Of a stretch of DNA of 64,000 nt, positions 7,616 to 16,401 are shown piece after piece. Position numbers and translations under genes: made by a program. Source of the stretch: Pseudarthrobacter oxydans (GTDB lineage Bacteria > Actinomycetota > Actinomycetes > Actinomycetales > Micrococcaceae); contig NZ_JABTYH010000009.1 in assembly GCF_013314975.1 (NCBI RefSeq), positions 62,001-126,000 on the forward strand, in the 5' to 3' direction. Every line of letters starts with the position of its first letter. Position 1 is the first letter of the stretch. Below the pieces are notes generated by a model. The model made no database searches, was not told the origin of the DNA, and saw nothing but the letters and a program-made list of their open reading frames with translations.

Positions 7616-9438
7616 GCGCCGCCTCCTTCGGCACTGCCAATGAAGACAATGCCCACCTCAGCAAGGATGACAGCAGGGCCGTCCGACGGCGGTCACTGGC
7701 GCTCCTGCGGTCACTGATCCGGCCGGTGCGGCTCCGGTTCTGGCTGACCATCGCCATGGTGGTCCTCTCCCAGGCTGCAAGGGTGGCCGGGCCGGCGCTG
7801 ATCGCCTTTGGCATCGACCGCGCCCTGCCCGCCCTGCAGGCCGGAGACAACGCGCCCCTGGTGTTCACCGGCGCCGCCTACCTCCTTGCCGCCATTGCGA
7901 CGGCGGGGCTCACGGCTTTGTACGTCACGTCCACCGCGAAGCTCAGCCAGGCCATGCTGCTGGACCTGCGCCTGCGGGTCTTCCGCCAGACCCAGGGGCT
8001 GAGCCTCGAGTTCCACGAAAAGTACACGTCCGGACGGATCATCGCCCGGCAGACGTCGGACCTGGAAGCCCTTCGCGAACTCCTGGACTCCGGTGTCAGC
8101 TCGCTGGCGTCAGGCATGCTGTTCATGGTCTTCACTGCCATCACCGTGTTTGCCCTGGACTGGCGGAGCGGGCTGCTGGTGCTGGCCGCCGGCGTGCCCA
8201 TGTTCTTCCTGGCCCGCTGGTACCAGAAGCACTCCCAGATCGCCTTCCGCGAATCCCGGGTGGTGTCCGCCCGGCTCATTGTGCACTTCGTGGAAACCAT
8301 GACCGGCATCCGCGCCGTCAAGGCGTTCCGCAAGGAGCAGGAAAACTCCGGCCGGTACGGCCAGTTGGCCGAGGACTACCGGCGGGTCACCGTACGCTCC
8401 ATCAACCTCAACGGCATCTTCCAGCCGGGGCTGGTCCTGATCGGCAACGTCTGTGTGGCTGTGGTCCTGCTCTTCGGCGGCTTCCGCGTCCTCGGCGGCG
8501 ACCTGGAGGTCGGGGTGTTGCTGGCACTCATCCTTTCCACCAAGCGGTTCTTCCAGCCGGTGGACCAGATGGCCATGTTCTACAACTCCTTCCAGAGCGC
8601 GCAGGCGGCGCTCGAGAAGGTCTCGGGGCTCCTGGAGGAGGTGCCGACGGTCCGCCCGCCCAAGAACCCGGTCGCCCTGAAGCAGGCCAGAGGATCCATC
8701 GACTTCAACGGCGTGGAGTTCCGCTACGGCGACGGACCGCTGATCGTTCCCACCCTGGACCTGCACATTCCCGCAGGCCAGACTGTTGCCCTGGTGGGCC
8801 AGACGGGTGCCGGCAAGTCCACGCTGGCGAAGCTGATAGCACGCTTCTACGACGTCTCCGCCGGATCGCTCACGCTCGACGGGGTCGACGTCCGCAACCT
8901 GGGCACCACGGATCTCCGCCGGAACATCGTGATGGTCACCCAGGAGGCCTTCCTGTTCAGCGGCTCGGTGGCAGACAACATCGCCCTGGGCCGCCCGGAG
9001 GCTTCCCGGGCGGAGATCGAGGAAGCGGCCAAAGCCGTAGGCGCCCACGACTTCATCATGGAACTGCCCGAAGGCTACGACACCGACGTCAACAAGCGCG
9101 GCGGCCGTGTCTCGTCCGGGCAGCGGCAGCTCATCAGTTTTGCCCGGGCGTTCCTGGCCCGACCTGCCGTACTGATCCTGGACGAGGCGACGTCCTCCCT
9201 GGACATCCCCTCCGAGAGGCTGGTGCAGCAGGGCCTTGCGCGGCTCCTGGCGGGCACGGAAGCGGCCCGCAGGACGGCCCTCATCATCGCCCACCGCCTG
9301 TCCACGGTGGAGACCGCTGACAGGGTGCTGGTGGTGCACGACGGCCGGATCGTGGAGGACGGAAGCCCGGCTGAACTCATTGGCGGGGGCGGCCGCTTTG
9401 CGGACCTCCACGGCGCCTGGAAGGATTCGCTGGTCTGA
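7612..9438 (+). CDS. ABC exporter half-transporter, catalytic partner
   Basis: A 608-residue exporter half with a long cytosolic N-terminus (about 35 residues), six membrane helices and a nucleotide-binding domain. Walker A is GQTGAGKST, Walker B is [10 protein letters not shown] with the catalytic glutamate, and the H-loop is IAHRLST. Its signature motif is VSSGQRQ rather than LSGGQ. In the heterodimer this altered signature would face the first subunit's Walker A/B (with Asp instead of Glu), so both faults fall in one ATP site and the other site is fully canonical. That fits the asymmetric exporters of the TM287/288 and LmrCD kind. Translationally coupled to the preceding gene. Confidence 0.93.
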   Translation: MSAASFGTANEDNAHLSKDDSRAVRRRSLALLRSLIRPVRLRFWLTIAMVVLSQAARVAGPALIAFGIDRALPALQAGDNAPLVFTGAAYLLAAIATAGLTALYVTSTAKLSQAMLLDLRLRVFRQTQGLSLEFHEKYTSGRIIARQTSDLEALRELLDSGVSSLASGMLFMVFTAITVFALDWRSGLLVLAAGVPMFFLARWYQKHSQIAFRESRVVSARLIVHFVETMTGIRAVKAFRKEQENSGRYGQLAEDYRRVTVRSINLNGIFQPGLVLIGNVCVAVVLLFGGFRVLGGDLEVGVLLALILSTKRFFQPVDQMAMFYNSFQSAQAALEKVSGLLEEVPTVRPPKNPVALKQARGSIDFNGVEFRYGDGPLIVPTLDLHIPAGQTVALVGQTGAGKSTLAKLIARFYDVSAGSLTLDGVDVRNLGTTDLRRNIVMVTQEAFLFSGSVADNIALGRPEASRAEIEEAAKAVGAHDFIMELPEGYDTDVNKRGGRVSSGQRQLISFARAFLARPAVLILDEATSSLDIPSERLVQQGLARLLAGTEAARRTALIIAHRLSTVETADRVLVVHDGRIVEDGSPAELIGGGGRFADLHGAWKDSLV

Positions 9439-9493
9439 TTTCGCATCGGGACCCGGCATCGGCTATCCTTGTAAAGTTGCTTTTGCAGCGGAT

Positions 9494-9570
<77 letters not shown>

Positions 9571-9572
9571 AA

Positions 9573-9608
9573 AAGGAAGAGGGTCTCCATGCGGAGGCCC
9601 TCTTCCTT
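9573..9608 (+). terminator. Intrinsic terminator after tRNA-Pro
   Basis: A 16-bp stem (9573-9588 with 9593-9608, one G-U pair) around a 4-base loop, starting two bases after the tRNA CCA and followed by CTT. Confidence 0.85.
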
Positions 9609-9619
9609 CTTAAAAGGAA

Positions 9620-9647
9620 TGGCCCCGAAGCTTGCGCTCCGGGGCCA
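9620..9647 (-). terminator. Intrinsic terminator of the small peptide gene
   Basis: TGGCCCCG (9620-9627) pairs with CGGGGCCA (9640-9647); the inner bases can extend the stem with one mismatch. On the minus strand it is followed by TTCCTTTT, as expected for the end of the peptide gene at 9675. Confidence 0.65.
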
Positions 9648-9674
9648 TCCTCGCCTCCATGTGTGAGGAAGCTA

Positions 9675-9890
9675 TTACATCGGGTCGGGCCAGTTGCCTA
9701 CGTACGTGGTGTACGAGGTATCCGTGCTCTTGTCCTTGGTCTTCTTGGACATCGGGTCCGGCCAGTTTCCTACGGCTACCGACGTTCCGGCAGAGTCCCC
9801 GAGGGAACCGGCAGACAGGACAGCTGGAGCCGCAGCAGAAAAAGCAAGTGCCCCTGCCAGTACGGCTGCGGTTGCGATCTTCTTCAACAT
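9675..9890 (-). CDS. Small secreted peptide precursor with two VGNWPDPM repeats
   Basis: A 71-residue precursor. Residues 1-27 are a clear Sec signal peptide (MLKKIATAAVLAGALAFS, then AAAPAVLSA as likely cleavage region). The secreted part of about 44 residues holds VGNWPDPM at 40-47 and again at 64-71, where the second copy is the very C-terminus. The linker between them is Lys/Ser/Thr-rich. The two DNA copies differ at two bases and both changes are synonymous, so the peptide itself seems to be under selection. The ATG at 9890 has GAGGA eight bases upstream. The gene is divergent from an XRE-TPR regulator, the arrangement of RRNPP quorum-sensing pairs. I do not recognise the family; the signalling role is inference. 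Confidence 0.75.
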   Translation of the reverse strand: MLKKIATAAVLAGALAFSAAAPAVLSAGSLGDSAGTSVAVGNWPDPMSKKTKDKSTDTSYTTYVGNWPDPM

Positions 9891-9950
9891 AAATAGGTTC
9901 CTCAATACGAGTCGGATTCGTTACAAAGCCAGCACTGTCCTTGTTGACAT

Positions 9951-9964
9951 ACATTGTAAAATGT
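9951..9964. promoter_or_regulatory. Palindrome over the -10 box of the peptide gene
   Basis: ACATT, 4 bases, AATGT at 9951-9964. It overlaps the minus-strand -10 (TACAAT, 9953-9958) of the peptide promoter. A further inverted pair TTGACA (9944-9949) and TGTCAA (9978-9983) flanks it. It is a plausible binding site for the neighbouring XRE regulator. Confidence 0.45.
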
Positions 9965-9983
9965 TTTCCACAGGGACTGTCAA
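9953..9983 (-). promoter_or_regulatory. Sigma-70-type promoter of the peptide gene
   Basis: On the minus strand TTGACA (9983-9978) is a perfect -35 and TACAAT (9958-9953) a near-perfect -10, with a 19-base spacer. Expected start of transcription is near 9946, giving a leader of about 55 bases before the ATG at 9890. Confidence 0.6.
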
Positions 9984-10023
9984 GCATTTTGTACGAAGAC
10001 CGTCCGGAAAAGGAGGAAATCCC

Positions 10024-11289
10024 GTGGGCAACGGATTCGGGGAGAAGCTCCGTGCGGAGCGTCTCGAACGGGGGCTGACACAGGCGGAACTGGGAAAGGA
10101 CCTGTATTCCCCCAGCTATATTTCACTACTTGAGACCGGCCGCAGGGAACCTACGGCGGAGGTGATCGAGGAACTTGCACGCAGGCTGGAACTGGCACCC
10201 AAGGCGCTGGAAGCCTGGAGCCAGCCCATCTCGGTGAGCGACGCCGAATACGTCCTCGCCGGATTGTACGCAAGGCAGGCGTGGGACCTGAGGGACTATC
10301 AGCTCGCGGCAAGCCACGCCGCCACAGCTGCCAAGATAGCCCTCGAAGGCAGGAACACGAGCGCCTGGTGGAACATGACGTACATGCAGGCCGAGTGCCT
10401 CATCAAGCAGGGCAACTGGCAGGAATGCCAGCGCATCATGCAGCACCTGCTGGAGCACCCCATGGCCACGGAATCGGCCGGCCTCGCTGTACGGGCCCGC
10501 CAGATGCTCGCCGGCATCTCCCAGGGCCAGGGCCAGCTGAGCGCGGCGGTGGACCACGCCATGGAGGCCGTGCGGCTGTGTTCCCAGCTGCCGAAGGGTT
10601 CCACGCTCATCATCGGGGCGCACCGGGCACTGATCGGCGCACTTGCCGAAAGCGGCCGGCTCGACGAAGCCTGGAAATACTGCCAGGCGATGATCGACCA
10701 CGTGGATGAGCACTCCATGTCCCAGCTCGCCGGCGAAGTGGCGTGGGTGATCGGCAACGTGGCCTTCATGCGGCACGACTACCAGGAGGGCATCAAGCAC
10801 CACGAACGGGCTGCCCGGCTGCTCTCCCCCGCCAACGACATCGAACTGTGGGCCCGGTTCAACAAAGCCTCGGCTGCCGTTCGCCTGTCCTCCGGGATCG
10901 TTGAGCCGGAGACGCTGTCATCGATCGAACGGGCCGAACTGGCCCTGTCCATCGTGGGTGGCAACAAGTCCGACCAGCTGGAGGTCGCCTTCATCCGCGC
11001 CCGCTGGCTGTACCTGACCGGTGACATCGTTGCCGCCGTCGAGAAGCTCCGCGAAATCCATGCGGAACGCGCCAGCCTGGCAAAGCACACCGCCGGTGAA
11101 GTCTCGCTGCTGCTGGGCAAGTCCCTCAAGGCCGCGGGTGAATCCGAGGAAGCCCTGGTGCACCTCGAGGAAGCCCAGAAAGCCTTCAGTGCGGCAGGAG
11201 CGGCTGACCGCGTCCAGCAGGCGATGGACGCGGTCCTGGAAATAAAACTGGCCCAGCAGCGCGCCGCGGCCGCTGCCAAAGCCAGCTAG
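10024..11289 (+). CDS. XRE-family regulator with C-terminal TPR domain (RRNPP-like)
   Basis: A 421-residue protein. Residues about 5-60 are an XRE helix-turn-helix (FGEKLRAERLERGLTQAELG...SYISLLETGRREPT). The rest is all-helical with TPR-like pairs, for example ARQAWDLRDYQLAASHAATAA, AECLIKQGNWQECQRIMQHLL and AWVIGNVAFMRHDYQEGIKHHERAARLL. HTH followed by TPRs at about 420 residues is the plan of NprR/PlcR/Rap-type peptide receptors. The GTG at 10024 is preferred over upstream in-frame starts because AAGGAGG lies at 10010-10016 and the HTH starts right after it. It is divergent from the small secreted peptide gene. The protein may instead be a stand-alone TPR regulator; peptide binding is not shown by sequence alone. 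Confidence 0.88.
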   Translation: MGNGFGEKLRAERLERGLTQAELGKDLYSPSYISLLETGRREPTAEVIEELARRLELAPKALEAWSQPISVSDAEYVLAGLYARQAWDLRDYQLAASHAATAAKIALEGRNTSAWWNMTYMQAECLIKQGNWQECQRIMQHLLEHPMATESAGLAVRARQMLAGISQGQGQLSAAVDHAMEAVRLCSQLPKGSTLIIGAHRALIGALAESGRLDEAWKYCQAMIDHVDEHSMSQLAGEVAWVIGNVAFMRHDYQEGIKHHERAARLLSPANDIELWARFNKASAAVRLSSGIVEPETLSSIERAELALSIVGGNKSDQLEVAFIRARWLYLTGDIVAAVEKLREIHAERASLAKHTAGEVSLLLGKSLKAAGESEEALVHLEEAQKAFSAAGAADRVQQAMDAVLEIKLAQQRAAAAAKAS

Positions 11290-11324
11290 CAAAGCACCAT
11301 CCGCCGGGAGCAGCTGGGGCTCCG

Positions 11325-12263
11325 TCAGGCGAAGGTTTTCCCCGTCAGTTTCTCGTAGGCCTCGACGTAGCGGCCGCGGGTACGGTCAACAACCTCGTTG
11401 GGCAGCGCCGGTGGCGGCGTATCCGAGGACCTGTCCCAGCCTGATTCGGCAGACATCAGCCAATCGCGCACATACTGTTTGTCGTAGGACGGCTGTGCCT
11501 GGCCCGGCTGGTAGGTGGCGGCATCCCAGAAGCGCGAGGAATCCGGCGTCAGCACCTCATCCCCCAGGGTGATGAGCCCCGTCACCGGGTCATAGCCAAA
11601 TTCGACTTTTGTATCGGCCAGGATGATGCCCCGCTCACGGGTGATTTTCTCGGCGGTGTTGTAGATCTTGAGCGTCAGCTCGCTGAGGCGTCCGGCAATA
11701 TCGTCGCCAACCATCACCACCACGGCGTCGTAGGTGATGTTCTCGTCGTGCTCGCCCACCTCGGCTTTGGCCGATGGCGTGAAGATGGCACGGTCCAGCC
11801 GCGACCCGTCAACCAGGCCCTCCGGCAGCGGAATGCTGCACACAGTCCCCGAGGCTTTGTATTCCTGCAGGCCGGAGCCTGTGAGGTAGCCGCGGGCGAT
11901 GCACTCCACCGGGAACATGTCCAGCTTCTTGCAGATCATGGCCCGGCCTTCCACCTCGGCCGGGACGCCGTCTTCCACCGTGGAGCCCAGGACGTGGTGG
12001 TCCACGTCCAGCTGGTCGAACCACCACAGGCTGAGCTGGGTAAGGATGCGCCCCTTGTCCGGAATCAGGGAGGACAGGACGTGGTCATAGGCGCTGATCC
12101 GGTCGCTGGCCACCACCAGCACGCAGTCCTGGCCCATACGCTGCAGGACGGCCTCGTCAGCCGGCTCGTAGAGGTCCCTGACCTTGCCGGAGTAGACGTG
12201 CGTCCATCCGGGAAGGTCCAGGGTCTTGGTGTTGAAACCGCGGGGTGCTGGATCGTTGCTCAT
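11325..12263 (-). CDS. purC: Phosphoribosylaminoimidazole-succinocarboxamide synthase
   Basis: A 312-residue SAICAR synthase, which joins aspartate to CAIR in the eighth step of IMP synthesis using ATP. Diagnostic parts are YSGKVRDLYE near the N-terminus (nucleotide site), VVASDRISAYDHVL, ECIARGYLTGSG and VDTKVEFGYD-like ADTKVEFGYD. The length fits the longer yeast and actinobacterial form. Its ATG lies directly after the purD stop, so it is the second gene of a purD-purC operon. Confidence 0.97.
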   Translation of the reverse strand: MSNDPAPRGFNTKTLDLPGWTHVYSGKVRDLYEPADEAVLQRMGQDCVLVVASDRISAYDHVLSSLIPDKGRILTQLSLWWFDQLDVDHHVLGSTVEDGVPAEVEGRAMICKKLDMFPVECIARGYLTGSGLQEYKASGTVCSIPLPEGLVDGSRLDRAIFTPSAKAEVGEHDENITYDAVVVMVGDDIAGRLSELTLKIYNTAEKITRERGIILADTKVEFGYDPVTGLITLGDEVLTPDSSRFWDAATYQPGQAQPSYDKQYVRDWLMSAESGWDRSSDTPPPALPNEVVDRTRGRYVEAYEKLTGKTFA

Positions 12264-12264
12264 G

Positions 12265-13605
12265 TCAGGCCTTCGTCTTGGTCCCGTGGAGGGATGCGCT
12301 GGCAGTGGAGGGGACCTTTATTTCCCCGCGGGCGGCTTTTCCGCCAATGTCGGTGCGGAACTGCGAGCCCTCAAGCTGGACCAGCTCCACGCCGTCGTAC
12401 GCTTTTTCCCGCGCGTCCACGAGGTCGCTGCCGAGGGCGACGACGGCGAGCACGCGCCCTCCTGCGGACACCACTTTGCCGTCCTCGTCGAAGGCCGTGC
12501 CGGCGTGGATGACGTGGACGCCTTCGAGCTCCTCCACCTTTTTGAGCCCGCGGATGCGGTCCCCGGTGCGGGGGGTGTCGGGGTAGTTTTCGGACGCGAC
12601 GACGACGGCGACGGCAGTTTCCTTGGCCCACCGCAGCTCTTCCGCCTTGTCCAGTTCGCCCTTGGCGGCTGCCAGCAGCAGGGCACCGAGCGGGGTCTTC
12701 AACCGTGCCAGCACGGCCTGTGTTTCCGGATCGCCGAAGCGGACATTGAACTCGATGACGCGGGTGCCGCGCGAGGTGAGGGCCAGCCCCACGAACAACA
12801 CGCCGACGAACGGGGTGCCGCGGCGGGCCATCTCGTTGACGGTGGGCTGGGCCACGCGCTCAATGACTTCCTGGACAAGGCCTTCCGGTGCCCACTCGAG
12901 CGGAGTGTAGGCACCCATGCCGCCGGTGTTGGGGCCTTCGTCGTTGTCGAAGATCCGCTTGAAGTCCTGGGCGGGTGAAAGCGCCACGGTGTTGTGGCCG
13001 TCGCACAGGACGAACAGCGAAACCTCGGGACCATCCAGGAACTCCTCGATCACCACCGAGCCGCCGGCATCGAAACAGGACTGCGCGTGGGCGAGGGCCT
13101 CCCCGCGGTCCTTGGTGACCACCACGCCCTTGCCTGCGGCGAGGCCGTCATCCTTCACCACGTAGGGTGCACCGAAAGTGTCCAGGGCCGATTCGGCTTC
13201 CCCAGCGTTCGTGGCCACCATGGCCATGGCCGTGGGCACTCCCGCTTCCGCCATGATTTCCTTGGCGAACGCCTTGGACGCTTCCAGCTGGGCTGCAGCC
13301 TTGCTGGGTCCGAACACGGGGATGCCCGCCTCGCGGACGGCGTCGGACACACCCGCGGCCAGCGGCGCCTCGGGGCCAACCACCACTAGGTCCACCGTCA
13401 GCCGAGTGGCCAGGGCGGCGACGGCGTCGGGATCGTTGCCGTCGATTTTGTGGGTGGGGACCAGCTTGCTGATGCCGGCGTTGCCGGGTGCTGCATGGAC
13501 CTCGGACACGTTGGGGTCGGCGAGCAGGGAGCGGACAATGGCGTGTTCGCGGCCTCCGGGGCCAATGACGAGTACCTTCACAGTCTCCAAGGGTACTTTG
13601 TGCAC
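12265..13605 (-). CDS. purD: Phosphoribosylamine-glycine ligase
   Basis: A GAR synthetase of 446 residues with the GTG start at 13605 (AGGAG eight bases upstream), or 438 residues from the GTG at 13581, which gives the usual VKVLVIGPGGREHAIV start. It carries the N-domain motif GPGGREHA, the ATP-grasp domain with VVKDDGLAAGKGVVVT and EEFLDGPEVSLFVLCDG, and NTGGMGAYTP. It makes GAR from phosphoribosylamine and glycine, the second step of purine synthesis. Followed after one base by purC. Confidence 0.97.
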   Translation of the reverse strand: MHKVPLETVKVLVIGPGGREHAIVRSLLADPNVSEVHAAPGNAGISKLVPTHKIDGNDPDAVAALATRLTVDLVVVGPEAPLAAGVSDAVREAGIPVFGPSKAAAQLEASKAFAKEIMAEAGVPTAMAMVATNAGEAESALDTFGAPYVVKDDGLAAGKGVVVTKDRGEALAHAQSCFDAGGSVVIEEFLDGPEVSLFVLCDGHNTVALSPAQDFKRIFDNDEGPNTGGMGAYTPLEWAPEGLVQEVIERVAQPTVNEMARRGTPFVGVLFVGLALTSRGTRVIEFNVRFGDPETQAVLARLKTPLGALLLAAAKGELDKAEELRWAKETAVAVVVASENYPDTPRTGDRIRGLKKVEELEGVHVIHAGTAFDEDGKVVSAGGRVLAVVALGSDLVDAREKAYDGVELVQLEGSQFRTDIGGKAARGEIKVPSTASASLHGTKTKA

Positions 13606-13692
13606 CCTGCGTGCTCCTAAGCTGTGTCACCGCCAATACCGCATCGGCGTCCGGGCGACAATCCCGGACCCTGTCCGCTCCGAATACCCGTC

Positions 13693-15300
13693 ATGGAGAA
13701 GCTGAAGAACTGGTTCCGGGGACCCACTGCAATGGCGGCGCTGGCAGGCGTGGTGGCGGCCGCCGTCGTCCTTGCCGTGGCCGAACTGCTCGGGGCATTC
13801 TTCACCGCCCGCGCCACGCCGCTGATAGCCCTGGGATCAACTTTCATCGACTTCACCCCGTCATGGCTGAAGGACTTCGCCATCGCCACGTTCGGCACCA
13901 ATGACAAGGTTGCCCTCTTCGCGGGCATGGGCGTCACCATCACCCTGCTGGCGTGCGTGCTGGGCGTGGTGGCCTACCGCAGATGGGCGCTGGGCGTCGT
14001 TGGCGTCCTGTTCATGGGTGCCGTCATCGTGGCCAGCGTGGTGACCCGCGCCGGCGTCGGGCCCTTTGAAGCGCTGCCGTCAGTGGCCGGAACCCTGGCC
14101 GGCCTTCTGGTGCTGCGGTTCCTGGTCAAAAAGCTGCCGGCAACCAAGGCGTGGCCGGAAGCGCCGGCCGGCAGCGCCGTCGCTGATTTCCCGGACGTGG
14201 TGGCCGGGCCGGGGCAAGCGTCCCGCGCCGCAACCAGCCGCCGCCGCTTTTTCGCGGCGGCCGGAATCACCGCTGCCGCTGCCGGCCTGGCCGCAACAGG
14301 AGGCCGGCTGCTGGGCGCCGCCCGCAGCAACATCCTCCAGGCGCGGGATTCCCTGCAACTGCCCGCACCCGCCAAGGCAGCGCCGGCCGTTCCCGCCGGC
14401 GTCCAGTCTCCGGTGCCCGGGGTGGCGCCCTGGGTGACGCCAAACGGCGAGTTCTACCGCATCGACACCGCGCTTAGCGTGCCGGAAATTGACGTGGCGG
14501 ACTGGGAACTCCGGGTCCACGGCATGGTTGAGGAGGAAATCCACCTCACGTTCCAGGACCTGCTCGACGCCGACCTGATCGAATCCCATGTGACGCTCAC
14601 CTGTGTGTCCAACCCCGTGGGCGGCAACCTTGCCGGCAACGCCAAATGGCTGGGGTTCCCCCTCCGCGAGGTGCTCAAGCGGGCCCGGCCCAAGGATGGA
14701 GCAGACATGGTGCTCTCCACGTCCATCGACGGTTTCAGCGCCTCAACGCCCCTGGAGGTGCTGCAGGACGACCGGGACGCAATGCTGGCCATCGGCATGA
14801 ACGGCGAGCCGCTCCCGCTGGAGCACGGCTACCCGGTGCGGATGGTGGTCCCCGGCCTGTACGGTTTTGTCTCCGCCACCAAGTGGGTGGTGGACCTGGA
14901 AGTCACCCGGTTCGCCGACAGCAAGGCGTACTGGACGGAGCGGGGCTGGTCCGAACGCGGCCCCATCAAGACCATGGCCCGGGTGGACGTTCCCAAGTCC
15001 TTCGCCAAGGTGCCTGCCGGCAAGGTTGCCGTGGGGGGCACCGCCTGGGCACAGACACGGGGCATCAGCAAAGTGGAAATCCAGGTGGACGACGGCGAGT
15101 GGATGGAAGCCGAGCTTTCCACGGAGGCGTCGCTGGTCACCTGGCGGCAATGGTCCTACCAGTGGGACGCCGCTCCCGGGCCGCACTACATCAAGGTCCG
15201 GGCCACCGACGGCTCCGGCGAGGTGCAGACAGACCAGCGCGCCGACCCTGTTCCCGATGGCGCGTCCGGGTGGCAGTCCGTGATGGTCACCGTGGAATAG
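13693..15300 (+). CDS. Membrane-anchored sulfite-oxidase-type molybdopterin oxidoreductase
   Basis: A 535-residue protein in three parts. Residues 1 to about 150 hold four predicted membrane helices. Then comes SRRRFFAAAGITAAAAG (about 181-197), a twin-arginine-like motif followed by another hydrophobic stretch. The rest is a sulfite-oxidase-fold catalytic domain: WELRVHGMVEEE, the molybdenum-ligand cysteine in LTCVSNPVGGNL (Cys304), GYPVRMVVPGLYG and the C-terminal dimerisation-type domain with WAQTRGISKVEIQVDDGEW. The catalytic domain is expected outside the membrane. Substrate unknown; candidates are sulfite or oxidised methionine by analogy to YedY/MsrP. The start at 13693 begins just before the first helix; there is no strong ribosome binding site. 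Confidence 0.88.
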   Translation: MEKLKNWFRGPTAMAALAGVVAAAVVLAVAELLGAFFTARATPLIALGSTFIDFTPSWLKDFAIATFGTNDKVALFAGMGVTITLLACVLGVVAYRRWALGVVGVLFMGAVIVASVVTRAGVGPFEALPSVAGTLAGLLVLRFLVKKLPATKAWPEAPAGSAVADFPDVVAGPGQASRAATSRRRFFAAAGITAAAAGLAATGGRLLGAARSNILQARDSLQLPAPAKAAPAVPAGVQSPVPGVAPWVTPNGEFYRIDTALSVPEIDVADWELRVHGMVEEEIHLTFQDLLDADLIESHVTLTCVSNPVGGNLAGNAKWLGFPLREVLKRARPKDGADMVLSTSIDGFSASTPLEVLQDDRDAMLAIGMNGEPLPLEHGYPVRMVVPGLYGFVSATKWVVDLEVTRFADSKAYWTERGWSERGPIKTMARVDVPKSFAKVPAGKVAVGGTAWAQTRGISKVEIQVDDGEWMEAELSTEASLVTWRQWSYQWDAAPGPHYIKVRATDGSGEVQTDQRADPVPDGASGWQSVMVTVE

Positions 15301-15324
15301 CGCGGCATTCGGAGGGGCGACCCA

Positions 15325-15330
15325 TAGACT
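15325..15330 (+). promoter_or_regulatory. Leaderless-type -10 box of the asparaginase gene
   Basis: TAGACT, 6 bases, then the ATG at 15337. No ribosome binding site is seen in the correct place. Confidence 0.45.
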
Positions 15331-15336
15331 GGCACC

Positions 15337-16353
15337 ATGCCCCACAACCCCCATGCCACCTTTACCGTGGACTCCGCCGTGGAACTGGCCGTCGTCGAAC
15401 GCAGCGGTTTTGTGGAATCCCGGCACATCGGGTCTGCCGTCCTCCTGGCAGCGGACGGATCCGTGGTCACTGAGCTGGGCGACATCAACACGCCCATCCT
15501 GGCCAGGTCCACGCTCAAGCCGTTCCAGGCTTTGGCGTCCATGCAGTCCGGCGTCCCGCTGCGGGGCGCCCAGGTGGCTGTTGCCTGTGGAAGCCACACC
15601 GGGTCCCTGGACCATATGGACGTGGTGGCGGGGATGCTCAAGGCCGCCGGAGTCCGTGAGGACCAGCTGCAGTGCCCGGAGGCATGGCCGCAGGATGAGA
15701 CGGCCCGGAACTGGCTGGTGCGCTCCGAAAAGGGGAAGTCGCGCCTGGCCTTCAACTGCTCCGGCAAGCACGCCGCGTTCCTGTGGGCCTGCACGGAAAA
15801 CGGGTGGGACACGCACAGCTACCTGGAGCCCAACCATCCGCTCCAGCAGCGGGTCCGCACTGTGGTGGAGGAATACACGGGCGAGAAAATTGCCCACCTG
15901 GGCATCGACGGCTGCGGTGCACCCGTGGCAGCGGTGTCCCTCAAGGGGCTTGCCCGGGGGTACTCGCAGCTGGCAAAAGCACCGGGCGACCAGAGCTTTA
16001 GCGCCCGCGCCGCCACCATCGCCACGTCGATGCTGGACTACCCCTGGGCCGTCCAGGGCATCGGCGAGGCCAACACGCTGGTCATGGATGAGCTGGGGGT
16101 TATTGCCAAAATTGGCGCGGAAGGCGTCCTGGCCATGGCTACGGCCCAGGGTGTCTCGGTGGCAGTCAAAATCCTGGACGGGAACGTGCGTGCCACGTCG
16201 CTGGTGGCCCTGACCCTCCTGGCCGCGGCCGGCGCGGTGGAGATCCCCGGTGTTGCCAGCGTCCTGGAAAGAGTGGTTGATCCGGTGCTGGGCGGCGGCA
16301 GGCCGGTCGGCAAGATCCGGCTCGGCCCGGCGGTCTCCGCGCTTCTGGACTAG
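15337..16353 (+). CDS. L-asparaginase II-family protein (PF06089 type)
   Basis: A 338-residue protein of the Asparaginase_II family that is distinct from the classical AnsA/AnsB enzymes. Typical parts are STLKPFQALA (STxKP), ACGSHTGS(LDH), FNCSGKHAAFL, and GIDGCGAP. The family contains thermolabile asparaginases such as that of Rhizobium etli and related bacteria; conversion of asparagine to aspartate and ammonia is expected but not certain. No signal peptide, so probably cytosolic. It stands alone, with a leaderless-type promoter. Confidence 0.85.
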   Translation: MPHNPHATFTVDSAVELAVVERSGFVESRHIGSAVLLAADGSVVTELGDINTPILARSTLKPFQALASMQSGVPLRGAQVAVACGSHTGSLDHMDVVAGMLKAAGVREDQLQCPEAWPQDETARNWLVRSEKGKSRLAFNCSGKHAAFLWACTENGWDTHSYLEPNHPLQQRVRTVVEEYTGEKIAHLGIDGCGAPVAAVSLKGLARGYSQLAKAPGDQSFSARAATIATSMLDYPWAVQGIGEANTLVMDELGVIAKIGAEGVLAMATAQGVSVAVKILDGNVRATSLVALTLLAAAGAVEIPGVASVLERVVDPVLGGGRPVGKIRLGPAVSALLD

Positions 16354-16401
16354 GTGCTTGTGACTGGGCGCTCTTGGACAGGGCAGGCACGGCTGGACGC
16401 C

